Positions 10,495 to 20,710 of a stretch of DNA of 64,000 nucleotides are shown here, in pieces. This DNA is from WTGA01 sp965231865. GTDB taxonomy: Bacteria > Pseudomonadota > Gammaproteobacteria > Arenicellales > Poriferihabitantaceae. The translations under genes were made by a program, and so were the position numbers. The stretch is taken from NCBI GenBank assembly GCA_965231865.1, contig CBDDOJ010000002.1:1178001-1242000 (forward strand), given 5' to 3'. The first letter of the stretch is position 1. The number at the start of each line of letters is the position of its first letter. The notes under the pieces were generated by a model, which worked only from the letters and a program-made list of their open reading frames with translations, searched no databases and was not told the origin of the DNA.

Positions 10495-13400
10495 ATGCGG
10501 CTGAAAAAGTTACAGGTTTCTGGATTTAAATCCTTTGTGGATACCACCGATATTCGCCTGCCTTCCCACCTGGTGGGAGTGGTGGGCCCCAACGGATGCG
10601 GCAAGTCCAATGTCATTGACGCCGTCCGCTGGGTCATGGGTGAATCCTCGGCGAAAACGTTGCGCGGCGACAGCATGGCGGATGTCATTTTCAATGGTTC
10701 ATCCTCCCGGAAACCCGTTGGAAAAGCATCGGTTGAACTGATCTTTGACAACAGCGATGGCAGTGCTGCCGGCCACTATGCCCCGTTCGTGGAGATTTCA
10801 GTGAAAAGGACCATGACCCGGGACGGCATCTCCACGTACCTGATTAACCATATCAAGACACGGCGGCGAGATGTGCTGGACCTGTTTCACGGTACGGGTC
10901 TTGGGCCCCGGTCCTACTCCATCATTGAACAGGGGATGGTGAGCCGAATCGTTGAGGCGCGGCCGGAAGAAATCCGGGTATTTGTGGAAGAGGCCTCCGG
11001 AACCTCACGATACAAGGCCAGGCGCCGGGAAACGGAGAACCGGATTGCGCATACCCGGGAAAACCTGGACCGGGTGTCGGATATCCGGGACGAACTGGAC
11101 AAGCAACTGCGTCGACTCAAAAGGCAGTCTTCCGCAGCCCGCCGCTACAAGGTGCTCAAAGACGAGGCCAGGGTGGTGAACGGGCAATTGCTGGTGCTGC
11201 GCCTCAATGCCCTGAATGAACAGGTCGTGGAGCAGGACCGTCTGGGGGCGCAGTACGAAAATTCCCTGCAAGGAGCCTTGGCGGACCAGCGGAAAACGGA
11301 AGCCGAGCTGGAATCGTTGAGAAAACGGCAGTCGGATTCCCATGACCGGAACAGCGGGATTCAGCGGGAGTTTTACCAGGCGGATACGGAAATTACGAGA
11401 CTGGAACAGAAAATCGAATACCTCAGGGAGAATCGGAAGAGGAAGAATGACGAAGTGAAGCGGTTGCTGGCCGAAAAGAGTGAAAAGAAACGGGAAATCC
11501 AGGGAGATACGGAAAGACAGGGTGAACTGGACGCGGCACTGGAACAAATGCTGCCGGGTCTGGAGGTCCTGAAGGCAGCCAGCCTTGAATCCGAAGGCAG
11601 GTTGTCGAACATCGAAAGGGAGTACCAGAAGTGGTTAAGTGAAATGGAAAAATTCAATGAACAATCCCGGGTTCCCGAACAGCAGGTCGAAATCCAGAAA
11701 GCACGGATTGCGCACCACAGGGAAACCCTGAAAGCGGTGACACAGCAGATGGAAAAACTGGCACAGCAGCGGGGCGAACTGCAGGATCAAATTGCTTCCG
11801 TGGACATTGAGGCCATGCAAAACGAGGTGCGGGACAAGGACCGGTACTACGAAGATGCCGAAACCGGTTATCAGGAGACCGAGATTGCGCTGAAAAACAA
11901 TTCCCGGGAGCTCCAGGAAAAACGGGACCAGGCGGCGGGTATTCGAGCCAGCGCCCAGGAGGTGGTGTCAAGACTGGATTCCCTGGTACAGATCCAGGAA
12001 GTCGCCCTGGGAAGCTCCCGGGAGCGGATGGAATCCTGGATGCAGGACAATGGTCTCGCGGGACGAAAGACCCTGGCTGAAGAGGTCCGGGTGGCCGATG
12101 GGTGGCAGCGTGGGGTGGACCGGGTCCTGAATGATTTTCTGGGAGCCGTCTGTGTGCAGTCCGCCGGGCCCGAATCCCTGCAAAACACGCCGGATGCGAG
12201 CTTTTCCCTGATTACCGGCGCCCGGGTCCCGGGAGGGGCCGGGCGACTGGACCTGCCGCGGTTGCTGGACAAGGTGGATTCCGCAAAGACGGACCTCTCC
12301 ACGCTGATGGGAGGCGTGTATGCCCTGGATACCCTGGAAGAGGCGCTGGCCTTTCAGCCGCAGCTCCAGGGCCGGGAATGCATTGCCACGAAGGACGGGA
12401 GTCTGGTGGGCGGAAACTGGGTCAGTTATGCAAGCCAGGACCAGCTGGAAACCGGCATACTGGCCCGGGATACCGAAATCAGGGCGTTACAGCAAAGGCG
12501 AAGCGAGATTGCCGCACAGTTGGAGCTGATTGACCGGGAAATCTCGCAAATTGAGGAGCCCCGGGCCGAAATGGAGTCCAGCCTTGAGACACAACGCTCC
12601 GCATTGATTTTCCTCCGGGCACAGGTGACCACCATGCATAACCGGTTCGGTCGGGAGGAAACCCGGTTCCAGGAAGCACAGCAGAAAATCAGGAATCTGC
12701 AGAATGAATGGGAAGGCCTGTCCATCCAGGTGGTGGCAATGCGGGGGGAGATCGAAAATTCCAGGGCATTGCTGGAAGCGGCGGAGGAAAAGTCCGGGAT
12801 GCTGGCCCGGGAACGGGAAGGACTGGCGGGACGACGGGATGCATTGAATGCGGAGGTTGCTGAACTGCGGAATGCGGCATTGGAAGATCGCCGGAAATTG
12901 CATGACCGGGAGCTTGAAAAGCAGAAACTCGAGGCGCTCAGGCAGTCGGTTCATGAAAACATCCGGCGGCTGGACCACGACATCCACCAGTGCGAACGGC
13001 GCCTGCGGGAACTGGAGGAGGTGGAAGAGGGGTCGGAGGAATCCTTGAAGGACCTGGAGGATGCACTGGGCGAATGGCTGGAAAAACGGCGGGAAATCGA
13101 ACAGAGAGTCCGGGCATCGCGGGAGGAGACCACCGGTTTCGACCACCTGATCGATGAAGTCAGCGCCCGGAAGGATGAACAGGTCCATGCCGTGAACAAA
13201 GCCAGGGAAAACCTGGGTCAGCAGAAACTCGCCGGGCAGGAAATCCGGGTTCGGCGGGATACCCTCGCCGAATCCCTGGAAGAGCAGGGATACGACGTTG
13301 ACGAGTGTCGCGCCGGACTTCCGGCAACCGCAAGTATTGACCAGTGGGAGGAAAGCCTGTCCGGGATCGAAAGGAATATTGCCCGGATCGGCCCGGTCAA

Positions 13401-14004
13401 CCTGGTTGCCATCGAAGAATATGAAGAAGAGAGCACGCGGATGGAATACCTGGACAGGCAGTACAATGACCTGTCCGAAGCACTGGAAACGCTGGAAAGC
13501 GTCATCCGGAAAATTGACCGGGAATCCCGTTCCCGGTTCAGGAAGACCTTTGAGCAGATTAACGCAGGCTTCAACGAGTTCTTTCCGAGATTGTTCGGCG
13601 GCGGAAAAGCCCGGCTCCTGCTTATTGGCGATGATCTGCTCACCGCCGGGGTCAGTGTCATGGCCCAGCCGCCGGGAAAGAGAAACAGTCACATCCATCT
13701 GCTCTCAGGAGGGGAAAAGGCCTTGACTGCCGTGGCATTGCTCTTTTCACTGTTCAAATTGAATCCGGCCCCGTTTTGCATGCTCGACGAAGTGGATGCT
13801 CCCCTTGATGATGCCAATGTGGACCGGTATTGCGAGACATTGAAGACCCTGGCCGAGGTGAGCCAGATGGTCGTGATCACCCACAATAAAATAACAATAG
13901 AGTCCATGGATTTACTGGTTGGTGTTACAATGGAAGAAGCTGGTGTGTCCAGGTTGGTATCGGTGGACATCGGACAGGCCGTTGAGATGGCGGCAGAACT
14001 GTAG
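10495..14004 (+). CDS. smc: Chromosome partition protein SMC
   Basis: 1169 aa structural-maintenance-of-chromosomes ATPase. The N-terminal Walker A is GPNGCGKSN (about 33-41); the C-terminal ABC signature is LLSGGEKALTAVALLFSL and Walker B is FCMLDEVDAPLDDANV. Between them lie two long coiled-coil arms rich in E, R, Q and K around a hinge near residues 510-650. It compacts and organises chromosomes with ScpA/ScpB, which are not in the window. The gene uses SMC rather than MukB, as in most non-enteric gammaproteobacteria. The smc-zipA-ligA order is a familiar gammaproteobacterial arrangement. Confidence 0.96.
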   Translation: MRLKKLQVSGFKSFVDTTDIRLPSHLVGVVGPNGCGKSNVIDAVRWVMGESSAKTLRGDSMADVIFNGSSSRKPVGKASVELIFDNSDGSAAGHYAPFVEISVKRTMTRDGISTYLINHIKTRRRDVLDLFHGTGLGPRSYSIIEQGMVSRIVEARPEEIRVFVEEASGTSRYKARRRETENRIAHTRENLDRVSDIRDELDKQLRRLKRQSSAARRYKVLKDEARVVNGQLLVLRLNALNEQVVEQDRLGAQYENSLQGALADQRKTEAELESLRKRQSDSHDRNSGIQREFYQADTEITRLEQKIEYLRENRKRKNDEVKRLLAEKSEKKREIQGDTERQGELDAALEQMLPGLEVLKAASLESEGRLSNIEREYQKWLSEMEKFNEQSRVPEQQVEIQKARIAHHRETLKAVTQQMEKLAQQRGELQDQIASVDIEAMQNEVRDKDRYYEDAETGYQETEIALKNNSRELQEKRDQAAGIRASAQEVVSRLDSLVQIQEVALGSSRERMESWMQDNGLAGRKTLAEEVRVADGWQRGVDRVLNDFLGAVCVQSAGPESLQNTPDASFSLITGARVPGGAGRLDLPRLLDKVDSAKTDLSTLMGGVYALDTLEEALAFQPQLQGRECIATKDGSLVGGNWVSYASQDQLETGILARDTEIRALQQRRSEIAAQLELIDREISQIEEPRAEMESSLETQRSALIFLRAQVTTMHNRFGREETRFQEAQQKIRNLQNEWEGLSIQVVAMRGEIENSRALLEAAEEKSGMLAREREGLAGRRDALNAEVAELRNAALEDRRKLHDRELEKQKLEALRQSVHENIRRLDHDIHQCERRLRELEEVEEGSEESLKDLEDALGEWLEKRREIEQRVRASREETTGFDHLIDEVSARKDEQVHAVNKARENLGQQKLAGQEIRVRRDTLAESLEEQGYDVDECRAGLPATASIDQWEESLSGIERNIARIGPVNLVAIEEYEEESTRMEYLDRQYNDLSEALETLESVIRKIDRESRSRFRKTFEQINAGFNEFFPRLFGGGKARLLLIGDDLLTAGVSVMAQPPGKRNSHIHLLSGGEKALTAVALLFSLFKLNPAPFCMLDEVDAPLDDANVDRYCETLKTLAEVSQMVVITHNKITIESMDLLVGVTMEEAGVSRLVSVDIGQAVEMAAEL

Positions 14005-14104
14005 TGGTTACCCCCGGAAGGCCTGGTGAAGTGCGGACAGGATATCGTTTGACCTCGATTTGATTTTGAAACTTGACAATGAATAATCCGTCAGTGAGGC
14101 CCAT

Positions 14105-15775
14105 GTGAACCTGGATCTGAATCTTCAGCTTTCCCTGATTATTGTCGGGGTGGTTTTGCTGGTGATTGTCTACCTGGTGACCAGGTGGTCCAACCGCAGG
14201 ACCTCGTCGTCCACGGAAGATGACGATAATGGCCGTATCCCGGATGATTTCGACGAATTGGGCCCGGACCTGCAACTGGACGGGGGAAGAACGGAAAGCG
14301 GGGCGGGTTCCCATCCCGATACCAGGGAAAAATCCGGGGATGTCTTCTCTTCATCAGACCCGGTAGACGATGATCTGGATGCCAACGTTGCCGATGAAGA
14401 CCCTGCACAGCGGGGTCCGGGTGGAATGGATGGACAACAGGATGAGGATCGGGAAGCGGAAATCCCCGTGCTCGCAGTGGAAGTCATGCCGGATCGTCCG
14501 GTTTCCGGGGAAGACCGGGATGAAAGCGATGGGAACGCGGATCTTCCCGGCCGCTCCAATGGGGAAACGGGCCTGCATGGAGAGGACCCCGACGATTCCG
14601 GCGATGAAACGCTGGCCGGGGAAAATAACGAGGCAGGAAGAGCAGGTGACCTGCCGGGTCCCGATGGCCGCGAAGGGAAGCCGGGTTTTCCGGATTCGGG
14701 GAATGGAGAAACCCCGGAAAGCCGTGGGCAGGATGGCTCACCGGAAGATGAACCGGTATTTCCCTATCCTGACATGCTGGATCAAAAATATCCGCATACA
14801 GACAAGCTGGAGGCGGCCCGGGTTGAACCGACGCTGGGTCTTGGAGGAGATGATCCGGAAAGCCAACGGGAACACCGGGAATCTGTGGTCAGGGACCCGG
14901 GGGTTTTCACCTATCCGGAGATAGAGGGATTTGCCCGGATCACCCAGATCGATTACTGGGCTAAAATTTTCGGAGGCAAGGATGTTGGCCGGGAAAACGT
15001 CATCGCGCAATACCGTGCCGGGGCCTCTTCATTGTCCGACAAATGCCGGATATTCGGGCTGAAGATTCCCGATCAGAAGTGGTTCAATGTGGAAGAACAG
15101 GCGGAGGGGGCACGTTTCAATGATATCGTGGTCTCCATCCAGCTGGCGGGTCTGGACGGTCCGGTCAGCGAATGGGAACTGGAAAAATTTGTTCGGATGG
15201 TAGAAAGAATAGCGATGGGGACCGGGCGGCAGTACTCGTTCATGGCAGACAAGAAAGGTGCGCTGCAGCAGGCCCTGGCGATCGATGGATTCGTTCGATA
15301 CTACGAGTCAGTGCATCTGGTGCATGTCAAACCCGTCCAGGGAAACTATATCAATGGGCGGGAGATTGAACGCGCTGCAGGTCAACTGGGATTGGAAAAA
15401 GGGGAGAATCATTTTTTTATCCGGTACAAAAAAGCCGGCAAGGGAAAGGTCAGCCTGTATTGCCTGGTTAATATGAATGAAACCGGTCAATTTGATTTTG
15501 AGGATTTGCCGGCGTTGTCCACTGAAGGAGTGATCTTTTTTTTCAGGCCCACCATCAATCGCCTGCCGGGTGCGGTGTTTGCTGAAATGATGGATACCGC
15601 CAAATCCTTTGCATCCAGGGTGCAGGCCGAGGCCGTGTGGAAAAACAACCAGGAAGTGTCCCAGGATGATATCGACCGGGTCAGGCGGTCCATTGAAGAT
15701 GCCGCAAAGGAAATGCAGGCGCTGGGCCTGGCCTCGGGCAGCGAAGAGGCGATGAGGATATTTAAACCTTACTGA
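14105..15775 (+). CDS. zipA: Cell division protein ZipA
   Basis: 556 aa. N-terminal membrane anchor (about residues 5-25, hydrophobic LSLIIVGVVLLVIVYLV), then a basic patch, a very long acidic, Gly/Asp/Glu/Pro-rich linker (about 30-285) and the C-terminal FtsZ-binding domain (about 420-556, with RYYESVHLVHVKP and FFFRPTINRLPGAVFAEM). ZipA tethers FtsZ filaments to the inner membrane. The linker makes it much longer than E. coli ZipA (328 aa). Start is GTG 14105; the overlapping ATG at 14103 meets a stop at once. The position between smc and ligA supports the call. Confidence 0.9.
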   Translation: MNLDLNLQLSLIIVGVVLLVIVYLVTRWSNRRTSSSTEDDDNGRIPDDFDELGPDLQLDGGRTESGAGSHPDTREKSGDVFSSSDPVDDDLDANVADEDPAQRGPGGMDGQQDEDREAEIPVLAVEVMPDRPVSGEDRDESDGNADLPGRSNGETGLHGEDPDDSGDETLAGENNEAGRAGDLPGPDGREGKPGFPDSGNGETPESRGQDGSPEDEPVFPYPDMLDQKYPHTDKLEAARVEPTLGLGGDDPESQREHRESVVRDPGVFTYPEIEGFARITQIDYWAKIFGGKDVGRENVIAQYRAGASSLSDKCRIFGLKIPDQKWFNVEEQAEGARFNDIVVSIQLAGLDGPVSEWELEKFVRMVERIAMGTGRQYSFMADKKGALQQALAIDGFVRYYESVHLVHVKPVQGNYINGREIERAAGQLGLEKGENHFFIRYKKAGKGKVSLYCLVNMNETGQFDFEDLPALSTEGVIFFFRPTINRLPGAVFAEMMDTAKSFASRVQAEAVWKNNQEVSQDDIDRVRRSIEDAAKEMQALGLASGSEEAMRIFKPY

Positions 15776-15798
15776 AAACCCGTTGCTGCCTCATTCCG

Positions 15799-17817
15799 AT
15801 GCCGAAGAATGTGCTACAGAAGATCTTTCAGTTACGGGAACAGCTCGAATATCACAATTATCGGTATTACGTCCTGGATGATCCAGAGATTCCGGATGCC
15901 GGGTATGACCGTCTACTCCGTGAGCTGTCGGAACTGGAGGCTGAATTTCCCCAATACCAGTCCGACGACTCACCCACCCGAAAAGTGGGGGGCTGGGCGG
16001 CAAAAACCTTTTCCGAGGTGGAGCATGCCGTACCGATGCGTTCCCTGGGCAATGCGTTCGAGGATGAGGCCGTCGTCAACTTTGACCGCCGGGTCCGGGA
16101 ACTTCTGGATGTTGGGGAGGGCGAAGAAATTCCGTATGTAGCGGAACCCAAGCTGGACGGCCTCGCGGTGAGTCTTACCTATGAAAACGGCTGGCTGGTC
16201 CAGGCGGCCACCCGGGGGGACGGGAGGAAAGGCGAAAATATTACCCAAAATATCCGCAAAGTGCTTGGGAAGGCCACCCGGCTCCAGGGAGAACGGATAC
16301 CGGATGTTCTGGAAGCCAGGGCAGAGGTGTTTATGCGGACGGATGATTTTGAAGCATTAAATCGGGTGCAACAGAAATCCGGCCAAAAAACATTCGTGAA
16401 CCCAAGAAACGCCGCGGCAGGCAGTCTGCGTCAACTGGACCCGGGCATCACGGCCTCCCGGCCATTGAGTCTTTACTGTTATGGGTTGGGTCGTGTTGCA
16501 GGTCATTCGGTCCCGCCGACCCACTTTGAATCCCTGGAATGGCTCAGGGCCCTGGGATTGCCGGTTTCGGACCTCATGAAAACCGTTGAGGGGGTCAGGG
16601 GCTGCCTGGGTTATTACCGGGAACTCCTCGCCCGGCGCGAAAAACTGCCCTTTCACATTGATGGCGTGGTCTACAAGGTATCCAGGATGGCCTGGCAGGA
16701 CAGACTTGGCTTTACCGCCAGGGCCCCCCGATGGGCCATTGCACACAAGTTCCCGGCCCAGGAGGAAATGACCCGGGTTGAAAGGATTGATATCCAGGTC
16801 GGCAGAACCGGGGCGATTACCCCGGTAGCCCGGCTCACACCGGTTTTTGTGGGCGGGGTGACGGTATCCAATGCGACGCTGCACAATCGGGAGGAAATTG
16901 CCAGACTGGATGTGCGGGTGGGAGACTGCGTCATTGTCAGGCGGGCCGGAGACGTGATCCCCGAAGTGGTTTCCGTGGTACGGTCTTATCGAAAGAAAAA
17001 TGCCAGGGCGTTTGTCTATCCCGAAACGTGCCCGGCCTGCCAGTCTCCGGTTGTCTATGAGGGCGGAGGGGTCATCGCGCGGTGCAGTGGAGGGTTGTTC
17101 TGTGATGCGCAGAAAAAGGAAAGCATCAAGCATTTTTCAAGCCGAAAAGCCATGGACATCGGTGGACTCGGTGAGAAACTGGTGGATCAGCTGGTGGATG
17201 GCGCCTTGATCCGGGATGTGGCCGACCTCTACACGCTGACGCTGGAGCAGGTGGCGGGCCTGGAGAGAATGGCGGAAAAATCAGCGGGGAACCTGGTAAG
17301 CGCCATCGAAAAAAGCAAATCCACGACACTGGCCCGGTTCCTGTATGCATTGGGTATCCCGCTGGTGGGGGAGGTCACCGCGGAAACCCTGTCCGACCAC
17401 CTGTGCGACCTGGAGAAAATCAGGGATTCGGATATTGAAACCCTTCAGGACATTCCCGATGTCGGTCCCATCGTTGCACACAGTGTATCGACTTTTTTCA
17501 AACAGCAGCATAACCGGAAAGTAATCGAAAAATTGATGGCGGCCGGGGTCCGCTGGCCAGCGCAGAAGGTGCCGTTCCCGGTCAGCGGCGGCTTTTTTTC
17601 CGGAAAAACCGTGGTGTTGACGGGTGCTCTCGGGATGTCAAGATCCGAAGCCAGAAACCGGCTGCAGGCCCTGGGGGCCAGGGTAACGGGAAGCGTCTCG
17701 AAGAAAACGGACTACGTCATTGCCGGCAGGGATGCCGGTTCAAAGGCCGAAAAAGCGGAGCAGCTGGGGGTGGAAATCCTGGATGAACCCCGGTTTCAGG
17801 GATACCTGGATCAATAG
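15799..17817 (+). CDS. ligA: NAD-dependent DNA ligase
   Basis: 672 aa, the usual LigA length. The N-terminal Ia domain contains YHNYRYYVLDDPEIPD; the adenylated lysine is K118 in AEPKLDGLAV. An OB fold, a four-Cys zinc finger (CPAC ... RCSGGLFC), helix-hairpin-helix repeats and a C-terminal BRCT domain (from about 590) follow in order. It seals nicks in replication and repair using NAD. Starts 24 bp after zipA and is probably co-transcribed. Confidence 0.97.
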   Translation: MPKNVLQKIFQLREQLEYHNYRYYVLDDPEIPDAGYDRLLRELSELEAEFPQYQSDDSPTRKVGGWAAKTFSEVEHAVPMRSLGNAFEDEAVVNFDRRVRELLDVGEGEEIPYVAEPKLDGLAVSLTYENGWLVQAATRGDGRKGENITQNIRKVLGKATRLQGERIPDVLEARAEVFMRTDDFEALNRVQQKSGQKTFVNPRNAAAGSLRQLDPGITASRPLSLYCYGLGRVAGHSVPPTHFESLEWLRALGLPVSDLMKTVEGVRGCLGYYRELLARREKLPFHIDGVVYKVSRMAWQDRLGFTARAPRWAIAHKFPAQEEMTRVERIDIQVGRTGAITPVARLTPVFVGGVTVSNATLHNREEIARLDVRVGDCVIVRRAGDVIPEVVSVVRSYRKKNARAFVYPETCPACQSPVVYEGGGVIARCSGGLFCDAQKKESIKHFSSRKAMDIGGLGEKLVDQLVDGALIRDVADLYTLTLEQVAGLERMAEKSAGNLVSAIEKSKSTTLARFLYALGIPLVGEVTAETLSDHLCDLEKIRDSDIETLQDIPDVGPIVAHSVSTFFKQQHNRKVIEKLMAAGVRWPAQKVPFPVSGGFFSGKTVVLTGALGMSRSEARNRLQALGARVTGSVSKKTDYVIAGRDAGSKAEKAEQLGVEILDEPRFQGYLDQ

Positions 17818-17843
17818 CCGGGAAGAATCCTGGGGGGTCCGGT

Positions 17844-18131
17844 ATGACCAGCGTCATGGAAATCATATTTTATTACCGGGAAGACTGTCATCTTTGCGAG
17901 AAAATGCAGGGGGACCTGGACGCATTTCGGCGGCAGAACCAGGCTAGGTACCCGACAATGGTGACCATGCGTGACATTGAGAACGATGAACGCTGGTTCC
18001 AGTGGTATCATGAGTATGTTCCGGTACTGGTCGTGAATGATGAAGAAATCTGCCACTATTTCTTCGATTCCCGGGAAATGATGAACGCACTGAACCAACA
18101 CGGGGGGAACCATGCAAAAACACCAGGATGA
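17844..18131 (+). CDS. Glutaredoxin-family (DUF836-like) protein
   Basis: 95 aa small thioredoxin-fold protein with CHLC at residues 15-18 after the strand IIFYYRED, and a cis-Pro in YVPVLVVND. Matches the glutaredoxin-like DUF836 (YruB/NrdH-like) type. Substrate unknown. The last 20 bases overlap the start of the next gene, which encodes an FAD-linked oxidase, so the two are translationally linked; a thiol redox role near an oxidase is plausible but unproved. Confidence 0.75.
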   Translation: MTSVMEIIFYYREDCHLCEKMQGDLDAFRRQNQARYPTMVTMRDIENDERWFQWYHEYVPVLVVNDEEICHYFFDSREMMNALNQHGGNHAKTPG

Positions 18132-19506
18132 AGAAATTTTCAGTTATGAACAGACGCTGGACGAGTTGTCCGCCATGTTCGGCAACCGGTTGCAAACCGC
18201 TGCCGCCATCTGCAATCAGTTTGGAAAGGATGAGTCCTTTCATCCTTCAAAACCTCCCCATGGCGTCATCCAGCCTGAGAACGCTGGTGAAGTGCAGGAA
18301 ATCGTCCGTATCTGCAACCGCAACAGGACCCCGGTCATTCCTCATGGTGCCGGAACTTCCCTGGAGGGAAACATCGCGGCACTCAAGGGCGGTATCTGCA
18401 TCGACAGCGGATTGATGAATGCCATCGTTTCGGTGAATGCCGATGATTTCGATGTGGTGGTGCAGCCGGGAGTCACCCGCCGGCAGCTCAATGCCCATCT
18501 GAAGGGAACCGGGTTGTTTTTCCCGATTGATCCGGGTGCTGATGCCACCATTGGGGGCATGGCGGCCACCCGGGCATCCGGGACCAATGCGGTCCGGTAT
18601 GGGTCCATGCGGGAAAACGTGGTGAATATTGAAGCGGTTCTGGCCAATGGTTCCATCATACGGACGGCAAAACGCTCCAGAAAGTCATCCGCCGGCTATG
18701 ACTTGACCCGTCTGATGGTGGGGTCCGAGGGGACGCTGGGGGTATTTACCGAACTGACCGTCAAGTTGTACCCGGTGCCGGAGGCAATTTCTGCTGCGGT
18801 ATGCTGTTTCCAATCCATTGAGGGGGCGGTGAATACCGTGATCGAAATCATCCAGTACGGGATTCCGGTTGCCCGGGTTGAATTGCTGGATGAACTCACC
18901 CTGAGTGCCGTGAACACGTATTCAAATACCGAATTCAATGAGGTGCCAACCCTGTTTTTTGAGTTTCACGGCAGTGAACAGGGTGTGCAGGAACAGACGG
19001 AGCTTGCACAGTCCATTGCTGGAGAAAATGGAGGCAGCGCCTTCCAGTGGACCACCAACACGGAGGAAAGGAATCGAATGTGGCGGGCAAGACACGACGT
19101 GGCGTATGCCAGTAAATTGTTGCGGCCGGATGGCCGAATCTGGTCAACGGATGTCTGTGTTCCCATTTCCCGGCTTGCAGAGTGCATTGACCAGACCCGC
19201 CAGGATGTAAAGGAAACCAACATCATGGCCCCCATTGTCGGGCATGTCGGGGACGGCAATTTCCACCTGCTGCTGCTGGTGGACCACACCAATGAAGAGG
19301 AAGTGGAAGCTGCTGAAAATTTGCATACCCGCATGGTTTTGCGGGCACTTTCCATGGAGGGGACCTGTACCGGGGAGCATGGGATCGGTTATGGGAAGAT
19401 CGCATTCCTGAAATCGGAGCTGGGGGATGCCATCGGACCCATGAAGCTGATCAAGCAGGCCTGGGACCCCCGTAATATTCTGAATCCCGGAAAGATATTT
19501 GAGTGA
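18112..19506 (+). CDS. FAD-linked oxidase of the GlcD / D-lactate dehydrogenase type
   Basis: 464 aa. N-terminal PCMH-type FAD-binding domain (VIPHGAGTSLEGN, DPGADATIGGMAATRASGTN, VGSEGTLGVFTELTVKLYP) and C-terminal FAD-oxidase domain (PIVGHVGDGNFHLL, GTCTGEHGIGYGK). These are the features of glycolate oxidase subunit D and cytochrome-linked D-lactate dehydrogenase, which oxidise 2-hydroxy acids. GlcE and GlcF partners are absent, so a single-subunit D-lactate dehydrogenase or related 2-hydroxyacid oxidase is more likely. Substrate not determined by sequence alone. Confidence 0.85.
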   Translation: MQKHQDEEIFSYEQTLDELSAMFGNRLQTAAAICNQFGKDESFHPSKPPHGVIQPENAGEVQEIVRICNRNRTPVIPHGAGTSLEGNIAALKGGICIDSGLMNAIVSVNADDFDVVVQPGVTRRQLNAHLKGTGLFFPIDPGADATIGGMAATRASGTNAVRYGSMRENVVNIEAVLANGSIIRTAKRSRKSSAGYDLTRLMVGSEGTLGVFTELTVKLYPVPEAISAAVCCFQSIEGAVNTVIEIIQYGIPVARVELLDELTLSAVNTYSNTEFNEVPTLFFEFHGSEQGVQEQTELAQSIAGENGGSAFQWTTNTEERNRMWRARHDVAYASKLLRPDGRIWSTDVCVPISRLAECIDQTRQDVKETNIMAPIVGHVGDGNFHLLLLVDHTNEEEVEAAENLHTRMVLRALSMEGTCTGEHGIGYGKIAFLKSELGDAIGPMKLIKQAWDPRNILNPGKIFE

Positions 19507-20108
19507 CCCGGCCGACCACCGTCATCCCCAATGAATGCATCCTGGTCAACGGGTTTTTGACCGGGCCGGAAGCGGACCGTTTCTTTGTCGGGATTCGAGG
19601 GAAAGCCCGGTGGAAGAAGCAGGTCATACGAATGTTCGGCAAAGAGCTGGTGTCTCCCAGGCTGGTTGCCTGGCATGGAGATCGCAACGCCGTGTATCCG
19701 TATTCCGGAACCACCCATTTCCCGAACCCCTGGTTTATGGAAATCCAGGAAATCCGGGAGAAAGCGGAAGCATTCACGGATACCGCGTTCAACAGTGTTT
19801 TACTGAACCTGTATCGAAACGGGAAGGACAGCATGGGGCGGCATTGTGATGATGAAAGGGAACTGGGTGCAGAGCCCACCATTGCCTCAGTCAGCCTGGG
19901 TGCCAAGCGCAGGTTTGTATTGCATCCCGTGAACCCGGCGGGAAGACCGGGTATCCACCTTGACCTGGAACACGGTTCATTGCTGATCATGAAGGGAAAA
20001 TCCCAGGAGAACTGGAAACATTCCGTCCCCAAAACAAGGTTGCCCGTGGGCCAGCGAATCAACCTGACTTATCGGAACATCGGGGGCGGGAACCCGGCGT
20101 GTTCCTGA
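19503..20108 (+). CDS. AlkB-like 2-oxoglutarate/Fe(II)-dependent dioxygenase
   Basis: 201 aa. Iron ligands HxD are in GRHCDDERELG and the distal His in NWKHSVPKTR; the oxoglutarate Arg pair is in GQRINLTYR. These match the AlkB family, which removes alkyl groups oxidatively from DNA or RNA bases. It is nearer the short AlkB forms (ALKBH2/3-like) than E. coli AlkB. GTG start overlaps the previous stop by four bases, a coupled arrangement. Confidence 0.85.
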   Translation: MTRPTTVIPNECILVNGFLTGPEADRFFVGIRGKARWKKQVIRMFGKELVSPRLVAWHGDRNAVYPYSGTTHFPNPWFMEIQEIREKAEAFTDTAFNSVLLNLYRNGKDSMGRHCDDERELGAEPTIASVSLGAKRRFVLHPVNPAGRPGIHLDLEHGSLLIMKGKSQENWKHSVPKTRLPVGQRINLTYRNIGGGNPACS

Positions 20109-20145
20109 TGCCCTGCCGGGAACCACCGGCGGATATGGGCCGGGC

Positions 20146-20703
20146 TCACAGGGGTTTCGGTTTTTTCAACAGAACATAGACCGCGCCGGTACCGCCATCT
20201 CTGGGGGTCGCTGAGCAGAACGCCATCACCAGGGGGCTGGTTTTCAGCCAGTTGATCGTCAGCGGTTTTAGCACACCCTGGCGGTTTTCGGAATGATACC
20301 CCTTGCCGTGAATAATCAGCACACAGTTACAGCCTTCCCGGGCCGACTCGCGGATGAATTCAGCAATGGACTCGGAGGCTTCATGGGCCCTCAGCCCATG
20401 CAGGTCCAGGACAGACTGATAGGCCATCTCCCCCCGTTTCAGCTTCCTGATCCGCTGGCGTTGAAACCCGGCCCGGGCAAACAGCACGGAATCCCCCTGG
20501 TTGGTGTCATCAATGGTAACCGGGGCCGATGGATGTGTGCGGAAGGGGGGTGTCCGGCGGGGGGGCACGTTTTTCCCCGGCCCCGGGGCTCCGGGGACCC
20601 TTCCAGGCTGTTTGGTCCGGTAGTTTCGATGGTTCCGGTTGACATCGGCCATTGCCCGCTGAAACAGCGATGCATCGTCGTCCGGCTTGTCCTGATTGCC
20701 CAT
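20146..20703 (-). CDS. Smr-domain protein (SmrA/YdaL-like)
   Basis: 185 aa. A basic, low-complexity N-terminus (about 1-85, rich in R, P, G) leads into an Smr domain with LDLHGLRAHEASESIAEF and IIHGKGYHSENRQGVL, the LDLHG and HGKG signatures of small MutS-related endonucleases. Short stand-alone Smr proteins are predicted nucleases of uncertain role. Convergent with the AlkB-like gene and 7 bp downstream of trxB on the same strand. Confidence 0.85.
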   Translation of the reverse strand: MGNQDKPDDDASLFQRAMADVNRNHRNYRTKQPGRVPGAPGPGKNVPPRRTPPFRTHPSAPVTIDDTNQGDSVLFARAGFQRQRIRKLKRGEMAYQSVLDLHGLRAHEASESIAEFIRESAREGCNCVLIIHGKGYHSENRQGVLKPLTINWLKTSPLVMAFCSATPRDGGTGAVYVLLKKPKPL

Positions 20704-20710
20704 GATGGGT

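Noticed and set aside
12487..13698. A 403-codon open frame on the minus strand inside smc
   Set aside because: Shadow of a high-GC coding gene; smc has all its motifs on the plus strand and the antisense frame has no recognisable domain.
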